DNA from: Epiperipatus broadwayi
Taxonomy: Eukaryota > Onychophora > Udeonychophora > Euonychophora > Peripatidae
Direction: 5' to 3'
NCBI GenBank assembly: GCA_028023455.1
Contig: JAQFVV010006647.1
Location: 188,001-252,000 of the forward strand
Length of the DNA stretch: 64,000 nt
Shown here in pieces: positions 11,712 to 24,960 of this stretch. Position 1 is the first letter of the stretch. The number at the start of each line of letters is the position of its first letter. The notes under the pieces are model-generated. The model saw only the letters and a list, made by a program, of their open reading frames with translations, was not told where the DNA came from and searched no databases. Both the position numbers and the translations under genes were made by a program.

Positions 11712-12275
11712 ATTACTCTAGCTTGGTGTATGTGGCAATACGTATAGTGAGTTTTGCCTGTTTTAACAACAGCTATACACGAGCATAAGAAGTGGTGGTC
11801 ATGTGATGTTTATTGGTTTAAAACCAATCCTGCCTAATAGGATAGAGGTGGCTATGGTTATTAAAGAACCAAAGACACCAAAATGTATGAGTACTGAACT
11901 GGGTTTAGACCCATATGACTATATAAACTTATGGGCTTGGATTGAAAACATTAAGGTGTTTTCAGTTTAAGACTCATAGTTTTATAGTTAAGTGGAGATA
12001 AAAGGTAGCTGCTGGAGGGTTGCGTTAGATCCTAAGATCTAGGTGCAGTGCTCTCAGATCCAAGGCTCCTCACTGATGAAGGCCACAAGCCAGAAACTAG
12101 TCTGGGGATATTGGATAAGTAGGCACTAGATGGGGATTTTATGCACAAGCCTTTTGGCATCCATTGATTACTCTAGCTTGCTGTGTGTGGCAATACATAT
12201 AGTGAGTTTGCCTGTTTTAACAACAGCTATACACAAGCATAAGAAGTGGTGGTCATGTGAAGTTTATTGGCTTAA
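11712..12275 (+). repeat. Repeat unit bounded by about 110-bp direct repeats, PLE-tail-like
   Basis: The blocks 11712-11822 and 12163-12275 are direct repeats, both beginning ATTGATTACTCTAGCTTG and containing TGCCTGTTTTAACAACAGCT and AGAAGTGGTGGTCATGTGA. Between them lies about 340 bases of unique sequence ending with a hammerhead-like motif at 12073-12097. The arrangement (terminal repeat, body, ribozyme-like motif, terminal repeat) resembles a non-autonomous Penelope-like unit with pseudo-LTRs. No coding domain is present. Related fragments occur at 12440-12580, 31736-32140 and 57572-57750. Confidence 0.6.
12073..12097 (+). ncRNA. Hammerhead-ribozyme-like motif (candidate)
   Basis: CTGATGA is followed by a possible short stem II (GGC-CACAA-GCC) and then GAAAC, matching the order of the conserved hammerhead core boxes. 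The closing pair next to the core is A/A rather than G/C, and a credible stem I was not found. It is therefore probably a degenerate relic. Hammerhead motifs are an established component of Penelope-like element pseudo-LTRs. Confidence 0.4.
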
Positions 12276-12439
12276 TTCCTATCATTATGATAAGACAGTA
12301 AGTTTCCTTGAGAATTGTTGTATATTCTTTTTTATTTTATATATATTTTTATTAAACCATGGAAACGTCACATGGCATCCATTTCTTATGTTTGCATAAT
12401 TTATTAAAACAGTAGCTCTCTGTTATAATCTAGTGCAAT

Positions 12440-12580
12440 GCTATTAGATCCAAGACTTCTCATTGATGAAAGCCACAAGCTAGAAACTAGTTTATGGCAA
12501 TTGGGTAGGTACTAGATAACGATTTTGATTCACAAAACTTCTAGCATTCATTGATTTCTATGATTTGCACTGGGTGGCAC
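12440..12580 (+). repeat. Fragment of the 11.7-kb repeat family
   Basis: The order of blocks repeats the 12.05-12.17 kb segment: AGATCCAAGACTTCT, a TTGATGA...GAAAC motif at 12473-12487, ATTGGGTAGGTACTAGAT, then CATTCATTGATTTCTATG and GGGTGGCACTATTGTATAG. Many substitutions separate it from the neighbouring unit, so it is an older or independent insertion. Confidence 0.6.
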
Positions 12581-13380
12581 TATTGTATAGAGAGAGTTGC
12601 TACTATTTTTGTATATTTTTTATTTTTATATAACTTCAAATTAGTTTTAGTCAATTTTTATAAGTTTACATTTTCTCCAAACAATTTATCAATTATTTTT
12701 ACCTAGCATTTGTAATTACCTGCCTGGTTTACATTTATTCCATTTTTGATAAAAATGCATAAAATTAATTATCCATTGATTAATTTTGTATATTTTAAAA
12801 CATATTTGTCCAATATATTTGTTGTCCTCTCCACATAACCTAATTAAATACTATATTCATTAATTTATTTCTATTCATATATTGTATAATGCCTTCCAAA
12901 CATTTTAATTTTTTTTAAAAATTTCCCTCACTAAAATAGAAGTTCACTCCATTTCTCCTTGAGTAATCACATTTGCTATCTATATATAATTTATTACCCA
13001 AAGCATATTTAATATTAGATCAATTTCTGGATTTGGCCTGTATTGGTGAGGATCATGGGATTCAAAACTGACACCATTGCAGAAGTGGATTTATTTATAA
13101 TTTCATAAAAAAAAAGTTTTTGATAAAAACTTTTAATTAATAATCATTATTGTATTTATCTGAGGTGGATGATGTCAAAGTTGTGAGTGGAGTGAGTTTG
13201 ACAGTTGTAAATAAAAATGTAACAATTTATTTTTATATACTATTAATCTGGTAGCCCATTTTATTTTATTTATTTTTATTATCAAGCTCTTAATTTGAAA
13301 TTTAAAAAAAAATCCTAATGTTTTCAAAAAGGAATTAAAGATGACTATCGGATTCAAAATTACAATAGTTCCAGATTTTA
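12581..13380. other. AT-rich non-coding DNA
   Basis: No gene or clear repeat. A minus-strand open frame at 13175-13387 is a low-complexity K/L/I peptide with no recognisable features. Confidence 0.5.
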
Positions 13381-13450
13381 ATTTCACATTCTTATTGATA
13401 AAGGCAAAAGTCAGAACCCAATCTAGGGTTAGGGATTAAATTATACTATT
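13381..13450 (+). repeat. Degenerate piece of the HHR-bearing repeat family
   Basis: TTATTGATAAAGGCAAAAG followed by TCAGAACCCAATCTAGGG aligns with the CTGATGAAGGC...GAAACTAGTCTGGGG segment at 12073-12110. It lies just 5' of the LINE family 1 copy 2. Confidence 0.4.
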
Positions 13451-13512
13451 ATATAGTATTTACTGATAAGTGAAGTTTGCAGTAGATAGCGCTAAAATAC
13501 AGAGAATTCCTC

Positions 13513-14191
13513 TTTAATTGGGTTACGACTAAAGGGCAGGCAACAAAATGGGTGAGAAAGGTAATGCAGTATACAGAAGATATGGGTAAAGAATTTATAT
13601 CAGTATACTTGTACAAAAGGTGGGATGATTGTGTTAGGAGGATTGTTGAGTGTTATAGTGGCAAGGAATAGAATAGAAGAATAGATGCAGTAATAAAGAA
13701 TAGGGAGTTGGAGAGATGGAGAACTAGTATGGCGAGTAAAGAGAGTTTAAATATACATAGAAGTAAATGGAACATTGGGTGTGAGTTAATTTATGATAAT
13801 AGCAAGGAAACTAGTTTATTGTTTAAGGCTTGAACGGGAACTTTAGCAACAAGGGAATATACACGTAAATGGAAAAATATGGGTAATTTAGTCTGCAAGT
13901 TGTGTAAGGAAGGCGTAGAAAATATTAGGCATCTGTTAATTCCTTGTAAATGCTTGAAAGCAGAAAGAGTACAAATAATGAAGTTATGGAAGAATAAATA
14001 TGAACAAAGTGATTATACAGAAAGTGGGTTATTGGTTTTTATGCTGGGTTTGGGAAAAGATAACAGGGATTTAGATATGAAGGCCATGGAGTTGACAAAG
14101 ATTATGTTGTGGAAATGGGATGGAGCAGATTAAGGGAAAACTTAGAGTGGGGAATGGAAAGGGAAGGTAAAGTGGCTAACAGGTTTCTCTA
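13513..14191 (+). pseudogene. LINE family 1, 3' part (copy 2)
   Basis: Homologous over its length to 3764-4481. It begins at exactly the same point (TTTAATTGGGTTA) although upstream flanks are unrelated. The coding part reads through to a zinc-binding-like block (VCKLCKE...IRHLLIPCK, about 13894-13955) and stops near 14133. It contains in-frame stops, one of them a TGA near 13831 where the family reads CGA, suggesting CpG decay. It carries about 20 bases near 13600 that copy 1 has lost. The 3' UTR is cut short after GGCTAACAGGTTTCTCT and lacks the tandem tail. Confidence 0.75.
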
Positions 14192-17100
14192 GTCATTGCA
14201 TTATTTTTCCTAATTATGAATTCCTTTTTACTTGTTGTCCATTGTCTGAATAGTCATTAAATTTATTTGGATGACAAAGTTAAATGTGAATATTATTATC
14301 AAAGATTAAATATATTTGCTTTCAAGGAAAAGAAAAACAGCAATATAGTACATTATCACATCAAAGAGTGTTTCATTTTTTTGAGATCTGCTTCAGATAG
14401 CAGTAAATTATTGTGGCCATTATCTGATTAATTTGCATTTTAATTATTGTTGAGTCATTGTGGATAGCAGTATCTAATATTGGAATTCTCACTATATTTT
14501 CATTTTTATATAAAATATGAAATTAAGAAGGATGATTCAAATTTATATTCTCATACCATTGCTTCATGAAGCTGACTATGTTTTACCATTTATGTGTTTT
14601 ATTTTGTCTCCATCTGAATTCACTAAAAAAAAAAGTTTAAACAATGTTTAATATAAAAATTATTACTTGGTGTGATAAAGGAGTTGTAAGTAAAATATTA
14701 TTTTGCCCAGCCACTTTTTTAATAGTATTACTTCAAGCCCATATTGAAGTATTAGTTGTCTCTGAATATCAATATGTATCATTAAAATACTCATTTGCCA
14801 TACATTTTATCATTCTTTTATTTTTGACAGTCTCTAGTAACACTGCTGAAGGAAACAGGAAATGGATATGTATTGTGAATTTATATTTTATTGATGATTA
14901 TATGTTAGTCTAATTAGTCTATTTGCCTTGAGGTTGTCCAAGGAATTAACAAATAGTTTATATCAAAGTATTATCAATTGAGTATATTCATTTTTAATGG
15001 GTTTTTGGGTAGCTTCAAACTTTTTAGTTGTCTAATCAGTTTGAAAAATATTTAGACTGAAATGAAGTTATAATTTACATGCATATTTATTTGATACGTT
15101 TAAAAATTTCAAGCTTTCAGAAATGTGATTTTAAATTAATTCTTCTGGCAGTGTGTTAATACAGTTACAGTTAGAAATTTCAAAAAGTATGTACATAATT
15201 TATTTCAATTTGCAGTATTTTTTGTTTTGAATTAAAATGGAATATGTAAAAGTAGCAGTCTTTTATCATATTCTATCATAAACTTTATTTAAAAGGATAA
15301 TTCACTATTATATACAAATAAATAATTAATAAAATAAAATAAACATTGTGTAATTATTAATTACTGAAGGATTTGAAAATAACATTCATTTACATAATAT
15401 AACATAGTTGTGTCAATGTATAAGAAGTAATCATTAGTAAATGCAATTAAAATTAATATACAACAAACAAATAATTTGTCATTTCTGACTTGGTAAAAGA
15501 AAAATGCTGATTATTATACTAATTGTAAGATGCAAAACAATGATTCAAGAATTCCTTCATTGCAGTTAAAAATAGAAATTCATAGACCATTGAACCCAAT
15601 AATGGAAGGCGTAATGTTGATGGACTCCTAAAACAGTCCAATATATTAATAGAATTAAAATTTTATATTATTTAAACAATTGATGGTGAGCCAAAGTCAG
15701 AAATTAATTCAGATTTATATGATTACATTAGATTAGTGCTAAACCAACACATCATTATCAGTAATATATTTTACGTAATATATATATAAACTTCCAACCA
15801 AAAGATTGAAATTCAGACTCCATAATGCAGAATAATAATATCTCCCCACCCACCCCATTATTTATAAAAGTGATTTATTTGTTATTTTATATATTCAGTT
15901 TCATAGAATCATAATAATCAAAAGAGTGTTAGTGTTGTATGGTTTAATACATTGATAGAATGTCAAATTCTGGAATGTAAGTTCCTTAAATTGATTCCAG
16001 TTTTGGCAATTTCAGAGGTCAAACTTCTTACGAATTCTTAAACAATAAAGACATTCAATTATTATTATTATTTGTAGTAAATAAATTTTACAAAAACTCA
16101 CATTATTGGTTTATTGTTATAAGATTATCATTCTTATAAATTCTGCAATTATTTTAGCATCAATTAAAATATAATTCTGTTATAACTAATTTTATAAATG
16201 CTATGTTTCATCATTTTCAGTTGCATAAATGTAATTTTTTGTAATAAGAATTTGTGTCTGCAGGGGATAATTGCCATTCATAATTGTAATTCAGTTTTTT
16301 TTTTTTTTATTCATTTAATCCTCATCACTTATTTTGTCATTCATTTTTCATATATATATATATTATTGTACATCTGATTGCTTGCTTTCCAATTAGATAT
16401 TTATCATTTTATCTTCAATTTTAAAGTCTTACTATTTGGGAAATATTAATTTTTGTATTTTTTTAATTTTGTTAATTTCAATGAGGATTGAACTAAGGAT
16501 TTAGATTTAGAATGAATTTTCCTATCTGTCTATTATCCTTTATAGGTTCTTTCAAATAATTCTTCATGAATACTGAGGGAGACTAATTTATTTTGTAAGC
16601 TTAACTATAAGTTTTGGATTTAAATGAATAGTCTTCTTAATATTTGAAAATTATGTTTTGCCTAACAATATATAATATTTTTTATGTTGTATGTATAAAG
16701 TATATATACTTATTTATTGGTACGTTGATGAAATTTTCATCTAGGCTACTAATAGGGATAATAGGAAATTATAGATTTATCAAATTGCCTTTTGAATGAA
16801 AGAGACTTTTAACGTATTTTTTTTTGTGGAAATGATTATCAAAAATACAAACCTATATGAAAGAAACTTATGGTAATAACTTGATTATAAAGGATATATT
16901 TTATATTTAACATTGAATACCAGTTTGATGTGCTGCTTGATATAAAAACTTTAAAAGATCAATTACCTATGCCAAATTTTTTACATAACATATAGTCTTA
17001 AATAATAATATAATTATGTTATAACTTTTTTTTGTGACTATGTATTCAATAAATCATTTTATAGTCTTGTGTATTTAATTTAATATCTTAATTTTTGAAA

Positions 17101-17344
17101 TTAGCTTTAAAACATTTATATATCATTACAAATTTTTTTTTTTTAGCAAACTTTAAAACCTGAGAAATCATGTCAGATATGATTTGAGTAAACTATGTAA
17201 AATGTAGTTGTTTTCTAAAATTATTTCAACTGATATAATTGAATCAATTCACCAATGATATTTTTATTCTGTTTTAGCTTATTTTAATAGTTTAATATAA
17301 ATATAATATTGCAGTGGCTGTCTCACAAAATGTACCCAAACATA
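14192..17344. other. AT-rich non-coding DNA
   Basis: Three kilobases with no recognisable gene or repeat. One 89-codon open frame at 14644-14913 has no family signature and unremarkable composition, and I do not accept it as a gene. Confidence 0.5.
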
Positions 17345-17725
17345 ATGGTTATGTGTTTTCCTGAAGAGTTGTAATGATGATATTTTGTTCTATTTCCAAC
17401 ATTTAATAAATTAAGTATTGAATGTCTTTAGAAAAATTTACCTTTTTTTAAATTTTCAATTACATTCAACTGAGCCATCCTGCCAAAGGCTCTTGTTGAT
17501 TAGAGTGTTACCTTAAATTCAGTAATTCCGAATCTAATTCCCATGCTAGTATTGTCACTGTTCAGGCCCAGCAATACTTGAAGAAGAGTGTAGAATAATA
17601 TCTTTTGAAATGTGCATTTACTAACCTGTGGCTATTACTAACAGTTGAATATAATTGAAAATTTAAATAGTTACATTTTTCTAAAGACATTCAATACTTA
17701 ATATTAGATGATGGGTATGTGCTTT
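17345..17725 (+). repeat. tRNA-headed SINE-like unit with PLE-type tail, inverted tail copy in front
   Basis: A degenerate tRNA-like head (about 17485-17555, AGAGTGTTACCTTAAATTC then CTAATTCCCATGC as B-box region) is followed by TATTGTCACTGTTCAGGCCCAGCAA. Next come a TTGAAGAAGAGTG...TTTTGAAA core-like motif (17578-17611) and an end block ATTTTTCTAAAGACATTCAATACTTA. The same modules occur in the same order in the outer tails of the Penelope-like pair at 51698-52080 and 55985-56382, and at 59333-59650. In addition, 17345-17471 is an inverted copy of the end block, so the unit is flanked by inverted tails like the PLE pair. Confidence 0.7.
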
Positions 17726-20700
17726 TTCGTTTTCAAAAATATCTCTTCTGCTTTTGTTTCATTAATTTTATTTTGATTATTTAAGCAGAAATCTTCTGGT
17801 TATTACAAATTGTCTTTGGATCTACATAAAACATTTTTAAATGTTCTGCATAAGCAGCCTTAAAAAGCAGGCTCCAATTTGAGCAATTTGATATAATTCT
17901 TTTTTCAATAAATTTTATTGATAATATCAATAAATAAAATTATATGGTATTGCATAGATTATCTATAAAGTATTGAGTTATAAATAAATGAGTATAGATT
18001 ATGTACATTTGAACAGTAGCAAAAAAATAGTCACATCTTTAAAATAATCAATATAACAATATAAAGGATGGCATGAATAAAGAAAAAGATTACTTGAAAG
18101 TTACTTCTTTTGTTTTTTTACAAAGTTAATAAAAAAATAAATATTTTAAATTCTATTCAATGAAGTTACAATATAAATAACTTAATGAAAATTACAACAA
18201 AAGATTAACACCAAATAAACAATACCAGATCTGTGTGTGTTTACTTGTAGGTACTTCTAATTTCAATTTTATTGAAAGTAAAGAAGTGGAATTATATACA
18301 AAATGGCATCTTAAAATTATAAAGTAAATAAAAGTTGTGATTCTAATATGGTGAAACAGGACTCTCTATATATTGTTAATTAGTAAATTTGATAATGGAA
18401 TGTGGATGAATAATAATTGTTGTAATGTTCCTGAATTTATATAATTCAGAGCAATGAAACTGAAAATGGGTGTTTTTTCATCATAGCTCCTAGGAAATAT
18501 GTGACATCAAACTAGGAGACCCCATTCTAGCTGCTAAACTAAAGTTGATTATAAGAATATCAAAGTTAAGTTTAACTGGAAGTTCAAATGTTTGAGTTCT
18601 AGTAAGCAATATTTGAATTTTTTGATAATCAAGTAATTAATGAGATAAAGCACTAAGTTTGAAGTATCTTCTGAAGATATGCTTAAATTGATTTTAGTTT
18701 AAAGTTCAAATGTTTGAATTCTAATAATCACTATTTGAATTTTTTGACAATCACTTAAGAATTTTTTACTAATCAAGCAATTAATGAGATGGAGCACTAA
18801 ATTAGAAATATCTACTGAAACTAATTTGTATGCTATTATATAAACATTTCAATATTTCATTTTGTTGGAAAATAAAGGATGATTTTAGTATATCTATAAT
18901 AAATTTGTTGCATAGAGGTTAGAATTTCTGAGATAGTTTTAGAATGAGAATAGCTTATTAATCAATCTTTGAATATGAAAACAGAATATAATAAAGTCAT
19001 TGCTTTTAGCATATATTTTCATTTTCTTGGTTGAGATAGTTGTTCCAAATCAATCAAATACAAATAAATTAACACTATAATGAATGATTTAATGTACAGT
19101 ATTTGATTACTGGGTTATAATAAGTTATGAGAATGCTAGTAAATAATACTTTCACATAAATAGAAAAAAAATGTTTTAGAGAGTCAATTGTTTTTTTAAA
19201 TAGATGTTAATAGTTGTTTTTAAATATTAATACATAAGTTGATTAGATGATTGAAGAATGGAAAAACTGAGGAACTTTGAGTCATAAAAATGGAGGGAAT
19301 TGCTTCTCTATATGTAATTTTTCAAATGGTACACTAGTTTGTATTAAACTGAATAAAATTCTCATTGCTATAATTATCAAGCATGTTGAAATAAAACTTT
19401 TTTAAATGGAAGAAAGATGATCCATATATGTTTTCATTGACGGATGAGATTTGTATTCCTCATAGATAATATACCATCTAATTAATAAGAGATTTGATAA
19501 CAGAGGGAATTTTATGGATACTCTTAAAGAATAGAATTGTTTAGCATAAAACCAAAACATATCTTTTTATCTGTCATGATAATGTGAATTTTCTTATTGT
19601 GATTAATGAAAAAAAAGGTGAGAATGTTGCAGCATTTGAATAAGTTTGGGATAGAAAATGGGTCAAAGGCTCATGACATATCTAAGTGGTTGGTGTATGT
19701 TGATCAAAGATTTAAATAAGTTAATTGCCACAAGAATAGAAGAATTATTTTTGTGAATTGAACTAGTGATATTTGTGGTTCAATAATGAATGAGTGAGTG
19801 TCATTAAAATTGGTATTAAATTTTTGATTGATCAAAGGAAAGTTTATATTTTGAGAAAGGAAAGTATGGATATTAATATAATTAATTAATTTATTTCATA
19901 GTTTGTAAATACCAATGAGATATATCATTTTTTTTATTTTACAAAAGTAAATAAGATTGTGATATGATAGTGACTATAATAAATGATATATATATATATA
20001 TAAAGGGATAAACAGTCGCCAAACAATTTATTTATATTTAAAATTTATTTTAATGTATAATATATTGTCATTGGAAAACATCAATTTGATGTATAATCAT
20101 TTGCAATTCATTACACAGGTGTGATATCAGATTGTGTATTATAGTTAATTGTTAAACTGGTGATTTGTTTTGAACATTAGAGGAGAAAAATTGTAAAAGT
20201 ATTGCATCTTCCATAATACCACAGTCAGTTATAAAATACAAACTTTTATGATTTAGTAATATTTCCATTGTTAAATAATACATCTTCAAAAATAACATAT
20301 GCACGTGTATTATATAGAAGACCTCTCATGTCAACTGGCAGTTGGTTCCTAACTTTCTCATAGATAATTGTAACCTTTACATAATATACATATTTAAAAT
20401 ATGTATAAACTTATTTATGTAATTTATTTATAGGCTTATTAAAATTATTAGATCATATATTTACATTACAATTAATATCAAATATATATATATATTTAGG
20501 CATTAATAAAAATATTGGAAAATAGAATAATGCACTAATGAAAAAGTGTACAATAATAAATCTAGAGATTAAAAAAAATAGCCATTACTTTGATGAACTA
20601 ATCATGCAAGATAGGAAATGGATGGGTGGGAGATAATTCATATAAGTGCTCATAAAAATTTTGATGTACGTGTGGAATTTAAATTTACAGATTTTTAATA

Positions 20701-23390
20701 TTTTCATTTTTTATTTAATACTTACGTAAACTACTGATAACTGAAACGAATATAGAAATACTAATTTATTATTATAATTAATTACAGAAAAAAATGGAAA
20801 GAAATTGTGCTTATAATTGAGATGTCACCTTTCCATAGTGTTTTAAAGTATAAAATGTTAGTTTATAGAATATTTATTTCATTGTTGTTTTATTTCAGTA
20901 ACTTTATTTGGGTAATTTTTCAGGGCTACGATAACATCTGTCAATACAGGAGAAGTTTGTGTGAGACAGCAAGGTGGAGTTAAGTCCAAGTTATACATAG
21001 GACATTTACAAAGAGGAAAATATGTAATTCGGCATTCACATAATACATAGTTATGTGCTCATTTAGAGGGAAGTACTTATATTTTACTAATTAAAAAATA
21101 ATTAATATATGTATATAAAAAAGAGAGAAAAAATTATTCTGTGATGTACTTTGGATGTAAGTATCAAAAGAGTATTATTTTTGTAATACAAATAGTGTAA
21201 TATGTTTTTATTGATAAAAACTATTTTATAATTGTTTTGTATAATACTAATCAAAATGGGACTAATATTATGTAGATATTTTTTTTTCTTTTCCAAATTT
21301 AATGTTGAAATTACAGAATTTGATCTGAGTATTTTCATACTGTAATGCTTATGATGCTTTCCTTTTACTCCATTTGTATAAAATTAAGAATATTTGTACC
21401 AGTGATATTTCTTTTGTAAATGCAAATATATAAGTGGCAGCAGGCTGTTTCACTAGTTCAGTTGTATGTATTAAATAAATAATAAAAGAACATTGGAAAT
21501 AATTTTCTATTTTTATTTTTATAAAATAGCAAAGTTTAAAAGCTTCATTAATTTTGCTTAACATCATATATGACATTTAATGAGTAATTTTTTAGAATTT
21601 ACTATTATTATAAAATGATAATTATACCTATCACATTCATTTTGTTTCACTATATTAATAGAAAGCAGATTTAGATAAAACTTGCCACAAAAGAACAATA
21701 GAAAATAAGTCTTGGAAGTATAATGTAATTTAAATCAAAATATATATATTGCTATTACTGGAAAATTCAGCCATAAACATTTAAGTGCATATTAAATTAT
21801 TAAATTGGAAAATCACAGTAGTTAAATTTTTTTAAATCAGTAATTAGTGAGAGATCTATTTCTGTTTTTGCAATGTTTTTGTTTTAACTATTTTAACAAA
21901 ATCAGACTTAAAGAAAAAAAAAATTATATTTTATTTTTTAATCAATAATATTGTACAAATTTATAATCTTTGAATTCTCAGATTCAAGAATGTATTGAAT
22001 ATCACATTTATCTTTTTTCTTTTTTAATTTATTATTATTTATTCTTCCTATGATATCAGTTTTAAATAAAAATTAATTTAGCTGTTAGTTTGCATAATAT
22101 GTAATATATATTATTCAATTATAATTTTACAAATTTTGTCAGTTTTGAAACTGTTGCTCTGTTAAGTTGTTTATTATTGTAATATACATTATTTGTACTA
22201 AGGAAGTTTTTCACCATATCAATTTATATATTTTACCTTATTTTAACTGCATACCAAGATATAATTAATTTCCAGAATCACATAAAAAATATTGATTTTA
22301 TAAAACTAGATTTTTTGTTTCTATTATTATTTAATCTCTAGTTGTAGTTACTATTCTTGATTATTATTTTTTAATATATATATATATTACAGCTCTGTGT
22401 ATTTTAACATTCATAATCTTTCTTTGCAATTTGTTTTGAAGTGTTCTATATCTCTGGATTGCTAAAAAGTTTTTTTTGGACTGTCTTCATATAATATATC
22501 TTTTAGCCTCTCTTCATTTTTTTTTCTACTTGTTTAGGAAAACAATTTCAGAATGATAAGAAATTAACTGTAGTTAATACTGACAATCCATACTTAATTC
22601 AAAAGCAAAATAACATACCATATATTTTTTATCTTCTAATTAAGAATTATTATTAATTAAAAGTAAATAAGTAATCATTGACTGTATAATATACACGTTT
22701 GTTTATAGTAAAATGTTTTGGTCATTTGAATAATATGATTTTTCAAATTATAATAATAATAATTAATGATTTTGCAGTAGGACTTTTTAAGACATTAGAA
22801 AACAAATTTCAAAATAGTTTATATTGGGGGGGGGGGGATTTTACTTATCAGACTGTATGAGGAATACTATGAAAATTAAGAAATATTTTAAATTAGGTGT
22901 CAAAAGTACCATTCTTTTTTGTAAACCTATTAACTAATTCTACTATTGCTCTTGAGAATAAAATAGTTGTCCAAAATAATGAGTTAATAGTTATATTTTT
23001 GCAATCTTTCTTTTGAGTAATCCCCAGAAAAAGACTCTTTACCTTTTATATTTAAAAGAGTATGATTTCCTGACTTCAGAAAACACAAGAAAAGATTAGA
23101 TGATGATAGACCATTTTATATCTCATTTTAGTTTTCAATTAAATCAATATTCTTATTTTAATACAAAAGTGTCTCATTTTAAACATTTAAAATGAATTTG
23201 TACTACAAATATTACAATAATTTTATTTTCATATGAAGTTTTACATTTACGATATCTTTAATAATCTTTTATCACTTTTCATTTATTAACATAAATAATC
23301 CATTGAATTTAATTTTGTGACTAAGTATTTTTGATTAATATTTTTTTATTCAACATATTTTTTATCAAAATCTTATTACCCTGATGAAGG
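17726..23390. other. AT-rich non-coding DNA with a poly-G run
   Basis: No gene, RNA gene or nameable repeat in this long interval. A run of 12 G lies at 22826-22837, very unusual for this composition. Short minus-strand open frames at 21102-21576 are low-complexity K/I/Y peptides and are not accepted. Confidence 0.5.
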
Positions 23391-23413
23391 CAGATAGTTG
23401 AAATGTTAGAAGA
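23391..23413 (+). ncRNA. Hammerhead-like motif relic
   Basis: CTGATGAAGGC, then 8 bases, then TTGAAATGTTAG. It has the same box order as the motif at 12073 and the PLE tails. A stem II is weak here, so this is likely a relic of a PLE-type tail. Confidence 0.3.
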
Positions 23414-23838
23414 ATGAAAGCTTTGATCTATTTGTTTAATCAAAAATATAATTTATTTTCAAAGTATTCATTTAGCTTTAATACATGCCCTTTGATTTTT
23501 TTTTGAGATCTAACTAATTTTCAATATATAGAGATAAAATTACAAATAATATAATTTTAATATTAATATTATATTTCTATCAACAAAATGTTTTCTCTAT
23601 ATAAGGCATTCAACATAATTACTTATATTTTTTAGATTTATGTACAAAAAGAATCACCTAAAAGAAAATTTCTGATAAGGCAGCTCTTTTAGCAATTTCT
23701 TTACAAATTGCTTTTTTGTAGCAGACATCATATTACTGATTTAAGTAGACAATTATTCCACTTATTTTGTATAATTACTACAATTTTAATATTGTTTATC
23801 TTAAGGATATTTTTTTGCTGTTGGCATTGATTTTGAGC

Positions 23839-24960
23839 ATCCATCATCATTTTCAACTATTATCAGTCCACTTCAGGATAAAGGTCTCTTCAAATTTAAT
23901 CCAATTTCTCTGATCTCTAGTTTTTCTTCTTCACACCACACCAGCAAACTTTCTTATTTTATCCAGTCATCTCATATGTGACTTTTTTACAATCACTTAG
24001 GATCCATTTTAAAACTTCAACTAATCATCACTTCTAGCAAGATGTCCACCCTAATTTCACTTCAGTCTCTTTAATACTTTTAATAATGTTAGTATTACAT
24101 GTTTTTTCAACTATGTATTTTTGTTTTTGATCTCTTCTTGTTACTTCTCACATATATCTGTCCATACTTTGTTGAATAATCCGAAGTCTATATTACTCTT
24201 ACAGTGTCCAATTTTCATATTCCTAAGTAAGAACTAGTAAAATACATATTGAACTTCCTTTTCAAATAGATATATTTCCTTTTATTAGTAAGTTATTTCT
24301 ATCCAAAACACTGAGAAAAAAAGTTTTTTATTTTAAAAAAAGCCAGTAAACTCATATATTGTTCAGGTTTATTTACCGTATGAATAATCACATAATAATA
24401 ACAGCTGCAATCACAAAAGCATTATATTAATTTTTATTTCACTGTCCTATTAGATTTTTTTTTCTTTCAGTTGTTATCGTGGTTTTTAAATTTTTTACTG
24501 ATATGATTAGTAGATCATCTGCAAGTTTGATAAGCATTAATAGCTCTCTCACTATCTTTAATTCAGATGTCATTTTTTAGTAATGCCTTTTTTAGTAAAT
24601 CTTTTATAAAAATGGTGAACAGTTCTGGCACAGTTCTTTTTTTTTTTCTTTGTCGTATACATTTTGAAGATCAATTTTAAAATCTTGGCATTATATATAT
24701 TTTTTTTCCAAGAAAGGACAACTTTTTGTTTTATTTATATAAGGCTTTTTTTTTTCTAATCTACAAAATGTGCATGTATAATTTTTCATATATTGTTATT
24801 ATTATTATTTTCTCATTTACCAAGTACATTTCTTTAAACATATTTTTCCAAAAGTCAAATTGAATGTCAATTCCAATATGGCTTTACTCCTAAGAATCTC
24901 TAAATACATAGAATATGAAAAATAATATATTTGCTGCTATGCAAAACTATTTTCTTCAAT
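23839..24960 (-). pseudogene. RTE-type LINE fragment, 3' part (copy A)
   Basis: At the low-coordinate end is a CATCATCATTTTCAACTATT tail followed by CAGTCCACTTCAGGATAAAG, matching the end of copy B at about 41805. On the minus strand, 24511-24523 encodes LADDL, the catalytic ADD of RT motif C, followed by IISVKNL. The region upstream in element orientation (about 24560-24900) is too decayed to read. Truncated at its 5' end. Confidence 0.65.

Noticed and set aside
14644-14913. 89-codon open frame
   Set aside because: No recognisable motif, isolated, within the length range of chance open frames in a 64-kb window.
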